From DASPKM01 sp035628135 (GTDB lineage: Bacteria > Bacteroidota > Bacteroidia > Chitinophagales > Chitinophagaceae), in assembly GCA_035628135.1 (NCBI GenBank), contig DASPKM010000011.1, positions 186,001 through 250,000 of the forward strand: 64,000 nt of DNA, read 5' to 3'. The position numbers were made by a program, and so were the translations under genes. Numbering within the stretch: the stretch's first letter is position 1; the number at the start of each line of letters is the position of its first letter. Below are positions 50,587 to 58,969 of this stretch, piece after piece. Below the pieces are notes generated by a model. The model had not been told where the DNA came from and did not search any database. It saw only the letters and a list, made by a program, of their open reading frames with translations.

Positions 50587-52014
50587 ATGAGACCAATACT
50601 GGCGATCATATTATTATGCACTGCAATCAATGGCGCCGCGCAGAATTACCATGCGGTGCAGGGTTCGTTTTATTCAGGCAGCCTCAACATTGCTAACAAT
50701 CCCGCAACCATGCTCAACACCCCGTACAAGTGGGACGTTACCGTGCTGGGCATGCAATTAAAGAACGCCACCAATATTTTCACCATACATGATTATTCGC
50801 TGCTGTCGAGCCCGCGCCAATCAGCCTATGCTTTGGACAGCGGAGAATATGCGCGCCGTGCGCTGATCGGTTTCAACGCCAATATCTTCAATGCCAGGAT
50901 CACGCTCAATCGCAGAGAAGCCATTGGCTTTGGACTGAACCTAAGAGGATATGTGCGCATGCAATCTTCCAAATACAGCTTTATCGACACCATTGTGAAC
51001 ACGGCCGACTTCCTGAACATGAACCAGCAGAACCAGCCGCTGGACGTTCAGGTTACCGGCAGCACCTGGATCGAGATCTTTGGAAGCTATGCGCGCACCA
51101 TCGTGGAAACCGCCAAAGGCAGGTTGAACACAGGCATTACCATTAAAGCAAGCCGCGGCATCGCAGGCGCCCATCTAACGGTGGAGAACATACGTTTCAA
51201 TAAAGAGATCTTTGCCAACAGGCAGCAGAATGTGCTGGCGAATGCGCGTGCCAGTTATGGTTACTCCGCCAACTTCGACAGGTGGCATAAAGAAAGAAAA
51301 TCCAACCAGAACTTGCGGGACCTTGTAACGTATTCCGACGGTGGCATAAGTATAGACGCAGGTGTGGAATATCTTATAAAAACCCAGGAAGTGCCCGGTT
51401 ATGAAGATGACGATTATTACGATTATAACTGGAAGATCAGTCTTTCTCTGTTGGATGCGGGCCTTAACCAATACCGGTATGGCAGGGAAAGCCGCACCAT
51501 CCAGGGCATGCGGCCGGAGATGATAGACACTTTGCTGGACGATAAGTTCAGGGACGCCGCCAGCTTTGGCCAGGTAAACGATACACTGGAAACCGTTGTG
51601 CAGAACATGACCACGCCGCGGGGCAATTTTACGGTGCTCAATCCCATGCGCATCGTATTGAACGCAGACCGCTTTTTGCGGGACGATTTTTATATCAATG
51701 GGGAGATTTCATTCAACCTTTCGGGCATGTTCAAAAAATACCACCACGTAAAGGAATTGAACTTTATTACGATTACGCCCCGATGGGAAACACGCAGGTG
51801 GGGCGTTTTCCTGCCCATGCAATACAATGCCGCGGGCAAGTTCTGGGTGGGCGGCGCATTCAAAGCGGGGCCATTGCTGCTGGGCTTTCACAACTGGGGC
51901 AATGTATTTTCAAAAAAAAGCATGCAAAACGGGGGCGGTTATATAGCGCTCACCATCCGGTCGTGGAACGATAGCTGGAATAAGCGTGACCGGAGATTAG
52001 ACTGCCCCGAATAA
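50587..52014 (+). CDS. Outer-membrane beta-barrel protein, DUF5723-like
   Basis: 475 residues. Signal peptide (MRPILAIILLCTAINGAAQ) followed by the HAVQGSFYSGSLNIANNPATMLNTPY type start I associate with DUF5723 proteins, and alternating beta-strand patterns with aromatic girdles to the end. Probably an outer-membrane barrel. It begins 4 bp after the flavoprotein stop, so it is in the same transcript as the PKS genes. It might export or display the product, or be there by chance; no sequence feature decides this. Confidence 0.7.
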   Translation: MRPILAIILLCTAINGAAQNYHAVQGSFYSGSLNIANNPATMLNTPYKWDVTVLGMQLKNATNIFTIHDYSLLSSPRQSAYALDSGEYARRALIGFNANIFNARITLNRREAIGFGLNLRGYVRMQSSKYSFIDTIVNTADFLNMNQQNQPLDVQVTGSTWIEIFGSYARTIVETAKGRLNTGITIKASRGIAGAHLTVENIRFNKEIFANRQQNVLANARASYGYSANFDRWHKERKSNQNLRDLVTYSDGGISIDAGVEYLIKTQEVPGYEDDDYYDYNWKISLSLLDAGLNQYRYGRESRTIQGMRPEMIDTLLDDKFRDAASFGQVNDTLETVVQNMTTPRGNFTVLNPMRIVLNADRFLRDDFYINGEISFNLSGMFKKYHHVKELNFITITPRWETRRWGVFLPMQYNAAGKFWVGGAFKAGPLLLGFHNWGNVFSKKSMQNGGGYIALTIRSWNDSWNKRDRRLDCPE

Positions 52015-52060
52015 ACCTCTCATTAACATTGCGCAACTTCGCACTGTGGTAGCTGTACGT

Positions 52061-52068
52061 TATTTTTG
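52061..52068 (+). promoter_or_regulatory. -7 box (TATTTTTG) of TonB-domain gene
   Basis: Perfect TAnnTTTG, 6 nt before the ATG at 52075; predicts a very short leader. -33 not clear. Confidence 0.45.
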
Positions 52069-52074
52069 ACGGTT

Positions 52075-52857
52075 ATGAAAAAGTATTACCCCTTACTGGT
52101 ATTTGTATTTGCACTGACCACGGCTTCGGCACAACAAAGAATAAAGCTGTTGAATTATGACGTGAACTGGCAGCCCACCGAACTAAAGAAAGCTTATTAC
52201 CATGTAGAACAGGTGAAGTATAACGATACTTGTTTTGAATGGAACTATTACCTCTCCGGGCATCCCCGCTGGCTTTCGGTGCAGTTCAAAGATGAAAAGG
52301 GCACCGTAAAGCACGGCAATTACTATACTTATACCGATGATGGGTACCGGGACAGCTCATGCGAATACAAGGATGGCAAGCCGCATGGCGACTGGTACAT
52401 CAACGCATCGAACCACCGCACTTTAAAGAAGCTGGAGTATGTGGATGGGCAGTTGATCAGCGAAAAGGACTCCGCAACACTCACCAAGGAGCGTGAAGCA
52501 GCGGCAAAAAAAACTTCGCCCGAACCCGGCGCAGGCAACACCACCACTTTTACAAAGGTGGAAGTAGAATCTTCGTTTGAGGGCGGCGCACAAGGCTGGA
52601 TAAAATACCTGGAAAAAAACTTCCGCTATCCCGATGAATCCATCAAACGCCGGGCAAGAGGCATGGTGGTTGTACAATTCATCGTTAATCAGCAAGGAAA
52701 GGTAGAATCCCCCGAAATATACAAATCAGTCGAATATTTTATCGACCGGGAAGCGCTAAGGCTAATTACCCGTTCACCGGACTGGACGCCTGCTACGCAG
52801 GATGGCAGAAAGGTGAAATCATACAAGCGGCAGCCGGTGACCTTCTGGCTGGAATAA
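52075..52857 (+). CDS. Secreted protein with MORN-like and TonB C-terminal domains
   Basis: 260 residues from the ATG at 52075. Signal peptide KKYYPLLVFVFALTTASAQ. A middle part with toxin-antitoxin-like or MORN repeats (KHGNYYTYTDDGYRDSSCEYKDGKPHGDWY broken by turn residues) is followed by a TonB_C domain from about 165 (GWIKYLEKNFRYPDESIKRRARGMVVVQFIV). There is no N-terminal membrane anchor of the classic TonB type, so it is probably a periplasmic protein with a TonB-like fold rather than an energy transducer. Single gene with its own -7 box. Confidence 0.75.
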   Translation: MKKYYPLLVFVFALTTASAQQRIKLLNYDVNWQPTELKKAYYHVEQVKYNDTCFEWNYYLSGHPRWLSVQFKDEKGTVKHGNYYTYTDDGYRDSSCEYKDGKPHGDWYINASNHRTLKKLEYVDGQLISEKDSATLTKEREAAAKKTSPEPGAGNTTTFTKVEVESSFEGGAQGWIKYLEKNFRYPDESIKRRARGMVVVQFIVNQQGKVESPEIYKSVEYFIDREALRLITRSPDWTPATQDGRKVKSYKRQPVTFWLE

Positions 52858-52898
52858 TGTACAGCACTCACCACTCCCTGTCTTATCTTTCAATTTTA

Positions 52899-52929
52899 TT
52901 TGAAAATTCAAAAACATGGCATATATTTG
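52899..52929 (+). promoter_or_regulatory. Promoter and putative operator of the GbsR/MarR regulator
   Basis: TTTG (52899-52902), 19 bp, TATATTTG (52922-52929): an ideal Bacteroidetes promoter. The GTG start at 52934 follows after 4 nt. The -33 element is within the inverted repeat TTTGAAAATTCAAA (52899-52912), a plausible autoregulatory site. Confidence 0.65.
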
Positions 52930-52933
52930 ATCT

Positions 52934-53440
52934 GTGAAACTTGCAGAGGCTAAACAGCAATTCATAGCATCGTGGGGGGCGTTCGGCTCGCAATGGGGCA
53001 TTAACCGCACCATGGCGCAGATACATGCTTTGCTGCTTACCAGCGCCGACCCGCTTAGCGCCGATGACATTATGGAACAACTCGAGATCAGTCGCGGCAA
53101 CGCTAATATGAACATCCGCGAGCTGATCAACTGGGGGTTGGTATACCGCCAGTTAGTACCCGGCGAACGAAAAGAGTTCTTTATCGCTGAAAAAGATATC
53201 TGGCGCGTTGCCAGGCAGGTTGTGAAAGAAAGAAAAAAACGCGAGCTGGACCCGATGATCAAAATACTGGATGAGCTAAGCAATGTGGAAGGCGATAAAA
53301 AGGATAAGGAAGTGAAGGCTTTTACCGATACCGTCAACAGCATTAAAAAACTGGGCATGCAGGCAGATAAGACCCTGGACGTAATGATAAAAGCCGATGA
53401 GCACTGGTTCTTCAGCAGCCTGATGAAGATGTTCAAGTGA
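52934..53440 (+). CDS. GbsR/MarR-type transcriptional regulator
   Basis: 168 residues starting at GTG. Winged-helix region at about 25-95 (AQIHALLLTSADPLSADDIMEQLEISRGNANMNIRELINWG in pieces), then a helical dimerisation tail rich in Lys and Glu. The length and FGSQWGINRTMAQIHALLL start fit GbsR-like members of the MarR superfamily. The ideal promoter with an overlapping inverted repeat suggests autoregulation. The next genes (membrane protein, epimerase) may be targets, but the terminator at 53545-53563 separates them. Confidence 0.83.
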   Translation: MKLAEAKQQFIASWGAFGSQWGINRTMAQIHALLLTSADPLSADDIMEQLEISRGNANMNIRELINWGLVYRQLVPGERKEFFIAEKDIWRVARQVVKERKKRELDPMIKILDELSNVEGDKKDKEVKAFTDTVNSIKKLGMQADKTLDVMIKADEHWFFSSLMKMFK

Positions 53441-53544
53441 TGCGCGGCGCCGCTACGAAGAAAGCATTCATCAAAATGCACAATGAAAGCTGACAGTAAC
53501 GAATGTATTTGTGAAGCTGTGAAAAAAATAAATAAAAAATAAAT

Positions 53545-53563
53545 GCCGGAAATCCGGCTTTTT
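53545..53563 (+). terminator. Short rho-independent terminator after the GbsR-like gene
   Basis: GCCGG-AAAT-CCGGC followed by T5, about 105 bp downstream of the stop, in an AT-rich gap. Confidence 0.65.
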
Positions 53564-53609
53564 AAACCAAATAATATTTCATTTTTTTCTGAAATTTTAA
53601 AAACATTGT

Positions 53610-53972
53610 ATGGAGACTGTGCGAAAGATAGACTTGATCCTACAGGCTGCCCTTGCCGCGACCTGTCTTGTGGTGTTACCTATTTCCATTCTGTATACCA
53701 TGCTCGGCGAGCTAGTGCTGGGCGGTTGGCAGGTGCTGAGCGCCTTGCTCAATACGCTTCCGATGTTGCGCAGCCCCTTCCGCAACCGCATTATCGTTTA
53801 CTGGGTATTTACGCTCATCGCCTTGCTCATGCTGGTACCGGGCAACGAAAGTTTGCTGATGGCATCTATGATAGGCTCATGGGGCATAGCCATATTTTAC
53901 TGGGTGATATATAAATCCTTCATAGAACATTTAACCTATAGAAAAGAACTAGACTCTTTAATCCGCCATTGA
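53610..53972 (+). CDS. Hypothetical small membrane protein
   Basis: 120 residues, family not recognised. Four hydrophobic segments at about 8-34, 38-54, 61-78 and 82-104, then a charged C-terminal tail (HLTYRKELDSLIRH). Stop codon is 3 bp before the epimerase start, so the two genes are likely co-expressed. No signal peptide apart from the first helix. An overlapping frame in another phase (from 53543) lacks membrane pattern and was rejected. Confidence 0.65.
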   Translation: METVRKIDLILQAALAATCLVVLPISILYTMLGELVLGGWQVLSALLNTLPMLRSPFRNRIIVYWVFTLIALLMLVPGNESLLMASMIGSWGIAIFYWVIYKSFIEHLTYRKELDSLIRH

Positions 53973-53975
53973 ACC

Positions 53976-55076
53976 ATGAACAATAAAAAGATCATACTTG
54001 CCGGGGGAACGGGATATATAGGGCAGGCACTTGCGGAATATTTCGGCAAGGAAAATTACATTATCATTCTTGGCAGGAACGTAACCGATCACGAGAACAA
54101 TGCTTACAGCGATTCATTATTACAATCCGGCAACGATCATCGAATCGAATATGTGCAATGGGATGCAAAATCCGTAGCAGCATCCTGGCAGCAACACATA
54201 GAAAGAGCTGATATCATCATCAACCTCGTTGGCAAATCGGTCAATTGCAGATACAATGCAAAAAACAAGCAAGCCATCATCAGCAGCCGCGTGCAGGCAA
54301 CCCATGCATTGGGAGAAGCAGTTGCCAGGTGTACGGTTCCCCCCAAACTATGGATCAATTTTTCTTCGGCTACTATTTATCGTAATGCCCCTGACCGTCC
54401 GCAGGATGAATTCACCGGCGAGATTAGTGAATGGAAAAAAGACAACATGCCTTACAATGCCCTGGACCAGTTACGCAGTTGCGTCAAAAAATCCATCGCC
54501 ACCTTGCTGCATGGCAAAAGTTCCGATGCACGAAAACAATTGGATCTCGATTTCTCTGTACAGGTTTGCAAATTGTGGGAAGCTGCATTTTTTTCGCACC
54601 GCACGCCCTTTACACGAAAGATAGCGTTACGCGCAGCTATTACACTGGGCCGCGGGGGGATTCTTACACCTTATCTCAATCTATGCAAAGCAGGGCTCGG
54701 GGGCAGGCATGGCAACGGTAAACAACGCTTTAGCTGGGTGCACGTGGAAGATGTTTGCAGAATGGTAGCATGGCTATGGGAAAACAAGGAAGCTGAAGGC
54801 ATATACAATTGCGCCGCTCCCAATGCTGTGACCAATGTAACGTTCATGCATACCCTACGAATGCTAACAGGCCGCAGGTTTGGATTACCTGCTCCTGCAT
54901 GGTTGCTCGAACCAGGCGCATGGCTCATCAGGACCGAAACAGAACTAATGCTTAAAAGCAGGTGGGTGGTATCCACCCGCGCAATGCAGGAAGGCTTTCG
55001 CTTTAAATACGAAACCATACAAACTGCATTGCATGCTATTCTTGCAGACAAACATCCCCAAAAAACATTGGCCTGA
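53976..55076 (+). CDS. TIGR01777-like NAD-dependent epimerase, divergent
   Basis: 366 residues. Rossmann motif GGTGYIG at 10-16, IINLVGKSVNCRYN segment typical of the family, active-site region SSATIYRNAPD (Tyr present, in an SxxxxY pattern), and a C-terminal DUF1731-like part (GLPAPAWLLEPGAWLIRTETELMLKSR in pieces). It is longer than the relative at 12027-12965, with extra sequence near 170-210. Substrate unknown. Coupled to the small membrane protein upstream. Confidence 0.8.
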   Translation: MNNKKIILAGGTGYIGQALAEYFGKENYIIILGRNVTDHENNAYSDSLLQSGNDHRIEYVQWDAKSVAASWQQHIERADIIINLVGKSVNCRYNAKNKQAIISSRVQATHALGEAVARCTVPPKLWINFSSATIYRNAPDRPQDEFTGEISEWKKDNMPYNALDQLRSCVKKSIATLLHGKSSDARKQLDLDFSVQVCKLWEAAFFSHRTPFTRKIALRAAITLGRGGILTPYLNLCKAGLGGRHGNGKQRFSWVHVEDVCRMVAWLWENKEAEGIYNCAAPNAVTNVTFMHTLRMLTGRRFGLPAPAWLLEPGAWLIRTETELMLKSRWVVSTRAMQEGFRFKYETIQTALHAILADKHPQKTLA

Positions 55077-55096
55077 TAATAGCTGTTTTATTTTTG
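55068..55096 (+). promoter_or_regulatory. Promoter of CoA-binding protein gene
   Basis: TTG (55068-55070), 18 bp, TATTTTTG (55089-55096); start codon 20 nt later. The -33 TTG lies within the last codons of the epimerase. Confidence 0.6.
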
Positions 55097-55116
55097 CAAC
55101 AACCGATCATTTAATT

Positions 55117-55485
55117 ATGCCTGAAACAAAAAAAACATTGGTGTTGGGAGCTTCCGATAGTCCGCTGCGGTACAGTTACCTGGCCGTGCACAGGTTGCGT
55201 GCCCATGGGCATCCTGTAGTTGCAATTGGTAAAAAACCAGGCAAGGTTGCAGACGTTGATATTTTTAAAGGAGAGCAACCCGCTGCGGGCATCGATACCG
55301 TTACGCTTTACCTCAATCCATTACATCAAAAAATCTACTACAACTACATAGTTTCCCTTAAACCTAAGAGAATAATATTCAACCCGGGTACTGAAAATGA
55401 CGAGTTGGCCGTTCTTGCAGAACAGAATGGCATTAAAACGCTGGAAGCGTGTACGTTAGTGATGCTGAGCACGGGACAATATTGA
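55117..55485 (+). CDS. CoA-binding domain protein (YccU-like)
   Basis: 122 residues from the ATG at 55117. A stand-alone Rossmann-type CoA-binding domain: TLVLGASDSPLRYSYLAVHRL at the nucleotide loop, VVAIGKKPG, then FNPGTEN and ACTLVMLSTGQY at the end. Such small proteins bind CoA thioesters; function not known. A frame continuing upstream to 55033 overlaps the epimerase and has no promoter, so the shorter form is used. Confidence 0.82.
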   Translation: MPETKKTLVLGASDSPLRYSYLAVHRLRAHGHPVVAIGKKPGKVADVDIFKGEQPAAGIDTVTLYLNPLHQKIYYNYIVSLKPKRIIFNPGTENDELAVLAEQNGIKTLEACTLVMLSTGQY

Positions 55486-55512
55486 CATTCTGCCGGCGTT
55501 TATGTAAGTTTG
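55482..55512 (+). promoter_or_regulatory. Promoter of the secreted protein gene at 55549
   Basis: TTG (55482-55484), 20 bp, TAAGTTTG (55505-55512), about 36 nt before the ATG. The TTG overlaps the stop codon of the CoA-binding gene. Confidence 0.65.
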
Positions 55513-55548
55513 TTCTACTGATCCGTAACTATTTAAAATTAGTATCCA

Positions 55549-56007
55549 ATGAAAAATCTGTACGCAATGGCGTATACGGTATTGCTGGTTGCTGCCGCGG
55601 GTTCAGTACAAGCCCAAAGCAGTCCTCCCATAAACCAGGCCGTTGCCGACAAGCCCCTTCTGTTTAATAATTTGCCCGATAAGCTGGAATGCAACCTGGA
55701 AGAGGTTGATAAACTTTTTATGGCCGACCAAGACCAGAAAGTAATGGTGCGTTTGAACGAGCACTTTCAACTGGATGGCATGATCGCCGAGAAAGTAAGG
55801 CACTCCCCCGAAGTGCTCACCATTAATTTCAGGATCACCAATTATCCTGGCGCACTGTTTACCATTTCACGCATCATACAGGATGGAGTGATACGGTACG
55901 CCGGCCGCATTATCAGCAAGGATAATGGAGACGTGATGATGGTTGTGAAGGAGAAAGGAAAATATTACTTCACCAAAACCCCACAGCGTTTTGTTATGAC
56001 GGAATAG
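55549..56007 (+). CDS. Secreted protein of unknown function
   Basis: 152 residues, family not recognised. Signal peptide of about 23 residues (MKNLYAMAYTVLLVAAAGSV then QAQ). The mature part is beta-rich with alternating charged and hydrophobic residues; a C-terminal segment (IISKDNGDVMMVVKEKGKYYFTKTP broken at turns) would fit a small periplasmic or surface beta domain. No cysteines, no sorting tail. It has its own promoter and lies 32 bp upstream of a T9SS metalloprotease gene. Confidence 0.6.
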   Translation: MKNLYAMAYTVLLVAAAGSVQAQSSPPINQAVADKPLLFNNLPDKLECNLEEVDKLFMADQDQKVMVRLNEHFQLDGMIAEKVRHSPEVLTINFRITNYPGALFTISRIIQDGVIRYAGRIISKDNGDVMMVVKEKGKYYFTKTPQRFVMTE

Positions 56008-56039
56008 CTCAACGGCATTCCTTTAATCCCTTATCTGTT

Positions 56040-57620
56040 ATGAAATCCCGAACCGTACTTACGCTACTGCTAGCACTTACTGCAATTGCCGGGAATGCAC
56101 AGGTCCCCGCTTTTAACAGCCATCCCTCAGCGCCGGTAACCATTTACCTCGACTTCGACGGTGAATATGTATCTGGCACTTCCTGGAACTGGGCTGGCCC
56201 CATCAATGCGCAGGCGCCGCAGTTATCAATCGCCGCCATTACGGAGATCTTCGAGCGTGTGGCCGAAGACTACCGCATATTCAACGTCAACATCACTACC
56301 GACTCTAATACATACAAGGCCGCTCCATTCGATAAAAAAACACGTGTGATCATAACGCCTACCAATAGTTGGTATGGCAATGCGGGAGGCGTGGCTTTTC
56401 TCGGCTCTTATCTCTGGGCCGATGCAACGCCTGCCTGGGTGTTCAGCAATGTGTTGGGCAATAATGCCAAGTACATCGCCGAAGCCTGCGCTCACGAGGC
56501 CGGCCATACGCTGGGCCTGCACCACCAAAGCACTTACGACGCCAACTGTGTAAAGACGGCGGAATACAGTCCCGGCCAGGGCTCTGGCGAAATCGGCTGG
56601 GCGCCCATCATGGGCGTGGGTTATCATAAGAACCTCACCACCTGGCACAACGGCACCAACGCAGTGGGCTGCAACGTAATGCAGAACGATATTACCACCA
56701 TCATCAATGCTGGCATTACCTTCCGCAACGATGAACACGGCGATTCGCATAAATCGGCCAGCAATATTGTTTTATCAGGGTTGAACTTTACCATCAGCGG
56801 TATTGTGAACCAGTCTGCCGACAAAGATGTTTTCAAGATCGTGCTTACGCACACGCAAAACCTGAAACTTACTGCAATACCGCAGAACGTTGGTATAGGC
56901 AATGCAGGCGCAAATGTAGACATCAGGATAACCTTGCTCAATGCAAAAGTAGACACTATCGGGCGATACAATCCTACGTTGTTGCTGAATGCGGGCGTGG
57001 ATACCAACCTTACGCAAGGCACCTATTACCTCGTGGCTGAGGGCATAGACAATGCCAACCTGCGCGACTACGGCAGCCTTGGATATTATTCGCTCACCGG
57101 CGCGTTGAACAATGCACTGTCTGTGCAACGCTTTAAGCTCACCGGCTCGGCGGGCAACGGCATTCACGCCCTGAACTGGAACTATCAAACAGCAGATCCT
57201 ATCCAATCGTTCGAAGTACAATCTTCCGCGGATGGCAGCAGGTTCGAAACGCTGGTATCGCTGCAATCGTCGGAGCGCAGCATGTTTTACAAGTACCTGT
57301 CCGACAAAAAAATATTTTACAGGATAAAAGCGCTTACTCCCGATGAGCGGGCCTATTATTCCAACATCATTGCGCTGCAGGCGGGCGAGGCGGGCAAGCC
57401 GGTACAGGTAATGAGTACGCTGATAGGCGCAAGGCTCGGCATAAACAGTACCGGCCAATACCAGTACCAGCTATTGCAGCAGAATGGCCAGCTCTTGCAA
57501 CAAGGCGTGTTGAAGGCCGGCTACAACAATATCCCGGTAAAAGATGGTGCAAACGGAGTATTGTTGCTGCGGGTTTTCGACGGAAGTCAATACTGGACGG
57601 AAAAGCTGATAAGACAATAA
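56040..57620 (+). CDS. T9SS-secreted zinc metalloprotease (metzincin)
   Basis: 526 residues. Signal peptide MKSRTVLTLLLALTAIAGNAQ. Catalytic zinc motif HEAGHTLGLHH at 152-162 (His152, Glu153, His156, His162) of the HExxHxxGxxH metzincin type. After the protease domain comes a beta-sandwich (about 255-370, pre-peptidase-like) and then a C-terminal type A sorting domain ending in YWTEKLIRQ, with the usual LLQQNGQLLQQGVL and GVLLLRVFDG patterns. It should be exported across the outer membrane by the type IX system and cleaved or anchored there. Confidence 0.85.
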   Translation: MKSRTVLTLLLALTAIAGNAQVPAFNSHPSAPVTIYLDFDGEYVSGTSWNWAGPINAQAPQLSIAAITEIFERVAEDYRIFNVNITTDSNTYKAAPFDKKTRVIITPTNSWYGNAGGVAFLGSYLWADATPAWVFSNVLGNNAKYIAEACAHEAGHTLGLHHQSTYDANCVKTAEYSPGQGSGEIGWAPIMGVGYHKNLTTWHNGTNAVGCNVMQNDITTIINAGITFRNDEHGDSHKSASNIVLSGLNFTISGIVNQSADKDVFKIVLTHTQNLKLTAIPQNVGIGNAGANVDIRITLLNAKVDTIGRYNPTLLLNAGVDTNLTQGTYYLVAEGIDNANLRDYGSLGYYSLTGALNNALSVQRFKLTGSAGNGIHALNWNYQTADPIQSFEVQSSADGSRFETLVSLQSSERSMFYKYLSDKKIFYRIKALTPDERAYYSNIIALQAGEAGKPVQVMSTLIGARLGINSTGQYQYQLLQQNGQLLQQGVLKAGYNNIPVKDGANGVLLLRVFDGSQYWTEKLIRQ

Positions 57621-57678
57621 TCGCGTAGAACTGGCATGGGAAACTGAATTTTTTGGTAAATTCGATAAATCCTTTTCT

Positions 57679-58152
57679 ATGTTATGGCGAAAATTTAATG
57701 GCGACCCGATTGAACTACCCATTCTCGAAGCTGTGGAGAATGCCATACGCCGCGAGACCGAAAAAGGCTATCATCTCAAGGTGTGTATTGGCACCGACTC
57801 CCAGGTAAAGGGTTCCGAAACAGAGTTTGCTACCGTGATCGTTTTCCTTCGCGAAGGACATGGCGGGTTCATGTTCATCCACAACGAAAAGACCAGGCAG
57901 CAATACTCCATCAAGGAACGCATGCTGGTAGAAGTAGCCAAGAGCATCGAGATTGCCTACGAGCTGTGCAACCTCTTTACCAAGTACGATGTGGACATGG
58001 AAGTGCATGCCGACATCAACACCAACCCTCACTTCAAGAGCAACGATGCGCTGAAGGAAGCGATGGGTTACATACTCGGAATGGGGTTTGCCTTCAAGGC
58101 CAAACCGGAAGCCTTTGCCAGCAGTAGCTGTGCCAACAAAGTGGTAAACTAA
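57679..58152 (+). CDS. YkuK/DUF458 family RNase H-like protein
   Basis: 157 residues. Matches the YkuK family: KVCIGTDSQVKGSETEFATVIVF, with an Asp in the first strand, and HADINTNPHFKSND followed by GYILGMGFAFKAKPEAFASSSCANKVV. The RNase H-like fold is proposed for the family; activity is not established. Single gene closed by a terminator. Confidence 0.85.
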   Translation: MLWRKFNGDPIELPILEAVENAIRRETEKGYHLKVCIGTDSQVKGSETEFATVIVFLREGHGGFMFIHNEKTRQQYSIKERMLVEVAKSIEIAYELCNLFTKYDVDMEVHADINTNPHFKSNDALKEAMGYILGMGFAFKAKPEAFASSSCANKVVN

Positions 58153-58155
58153 TAG

Positions 58156-58186
58156 AACCCTGTCGCCTGTCGCAGGGTTTTTTATT
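58156..58186 (+). terminator. Rho-independent terminator after YkuK-like gene
   Basis: AACCCTG (58156-58162) pairs with CAGGGTT (58173-58179) around TCGCCTGTCG, followed by six T. Confidence 0.75.
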
Positions 58187-58229
58187 GCGCAGCCGTGTCA
58201 GTAAACATGGCTTATAAAATTGTCTCCCT

Positions 58230-58269
58230 AAATAATTAATAATTATTAATTAATAATTATTAATTATTC
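58230..58269. repeat. TAATTATT-family repeat at engB 3' end
   Basis: AT-only palindromic words like those at 16.4 and 18.85 kb. The engB stop codon (58264-58266) lies inside. Confidence 0.7.
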
Positions 58270-58962
58270 TAATGACCCGGTAACCTCTTTATTGGTCCTC
58301 TCTATAAACTCAAGAATCTTATCGCGTCCCTGTTTTTTTACGGCGCTTGTTACAAAATGAGGCGGCAGGAATTGCCAGGTCTTGCGCATCGCATCCAGGA
58401 AGGCTTTTATATTGCGGCTTACCGTCTTTTGGTTCTCTTTGTCGGCCTTTGTAAACACCAGGCAAAACGGAACTTCCCATTTACCCAGTTGCTCGATAAA
58501 GGCCAGGTCTATTCTCTGCGGATCGTGCCGGCTATCGATCAATACGAATACATTGGCCAGGTTCTCGCGGTGCCGCAAATATCCTTCTATCATTTGCTCC
58601 CATCTTCTCCTGGACGACTGCGACACTTTCGCATAACCATAACCGGGAAGGTCGACCAGGTACCATTGGCCGGCTTTAGAAGTGTTGGCGTTCACTGACT
58701 TTTTAGCGCCACCGGGTGCAGGCGGTCGTGTTGCAACACCGGGGGACGAAGGCGAGCTTTCCACCAAAAAATGATTGATGAGCTGTGTTTTACCGGGAGC
58801 TGAAGAAGTTTTGGCCAGCTTGCTGTTATCGCAAAGCATATTGATCAGCGACGATTTGCCCACATTGCTCCGCCCGATGAATGCATACTCCGGCTTATCG
58901 GGCGGAGGGCATTTCTTGTACTCGGGGCTACTGACCAGGTATTGTGCGGATTTAATTACCAT
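58264..58962 (-). CDS. engB: Ribosome biogenesis GTPase EngB (YsxC), with insertion
   Basis: 232 residues. GTPase needed for 50S assembly. G1 GRSNVGKSS at 30-38, G2/APGKTQ at 56-60, G3 DLPGYG at 104-109, G4 TKAD. Between G2 and G3 residues about 68-98 form a Ser/Pro/Gly/Ala-rich insertion (SSPSSPGVATRPPAPGGAK) replacing the short beta turn found in other EngB proteins. The fold should tolerate it, as it is in a surface hairpin. Start ATG 58962 is supported by a -7 box 7 nt upstream. Confidence 0.93.
   Translation of the reverse strand: MVIKSAQYLVSSPEYKKCPPPDKPEYAFIGRSNVGKSSLINMLCDNSKLAKTSSAPGKTQLINHFLVESSPSSPGVATRPPAPGGAKKSVNANTSKAGQWYLVDLPGYGYAKVSQSSRRRWEQMIEGYLRHRENLANVFVLIDSRHDPQRIDLAFIEQLGKWEVPFCLVFTKADKENQKTVSRNIKAFLDAMRKTWQFLPPHFVTSAVKKQGRDKILEFIERTNKEVTGSLE
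58669..58761. repeat. Palindromic in-frame insertion in engB
   Basis: GC-rich insert with the perfect 12-bp palindrome GTGTTGCAACAC at its core and CCCGG/CCGGG-like arms. Encodes SPSSPGVATRPPAPGGAK. Similar in style to the FtsZ linker insert at 13565-13636. Confidence 0.4.
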
Positions 58963-58969
58963 GAGGAAG

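Noticed and set aside
53543..53914. Alternative frame overlapping the small membrane protein
   Set aside because: Cys/Arg/His-rich with no membrane pattern; the frame from 53610 has four clear helices and couples to the next gene.
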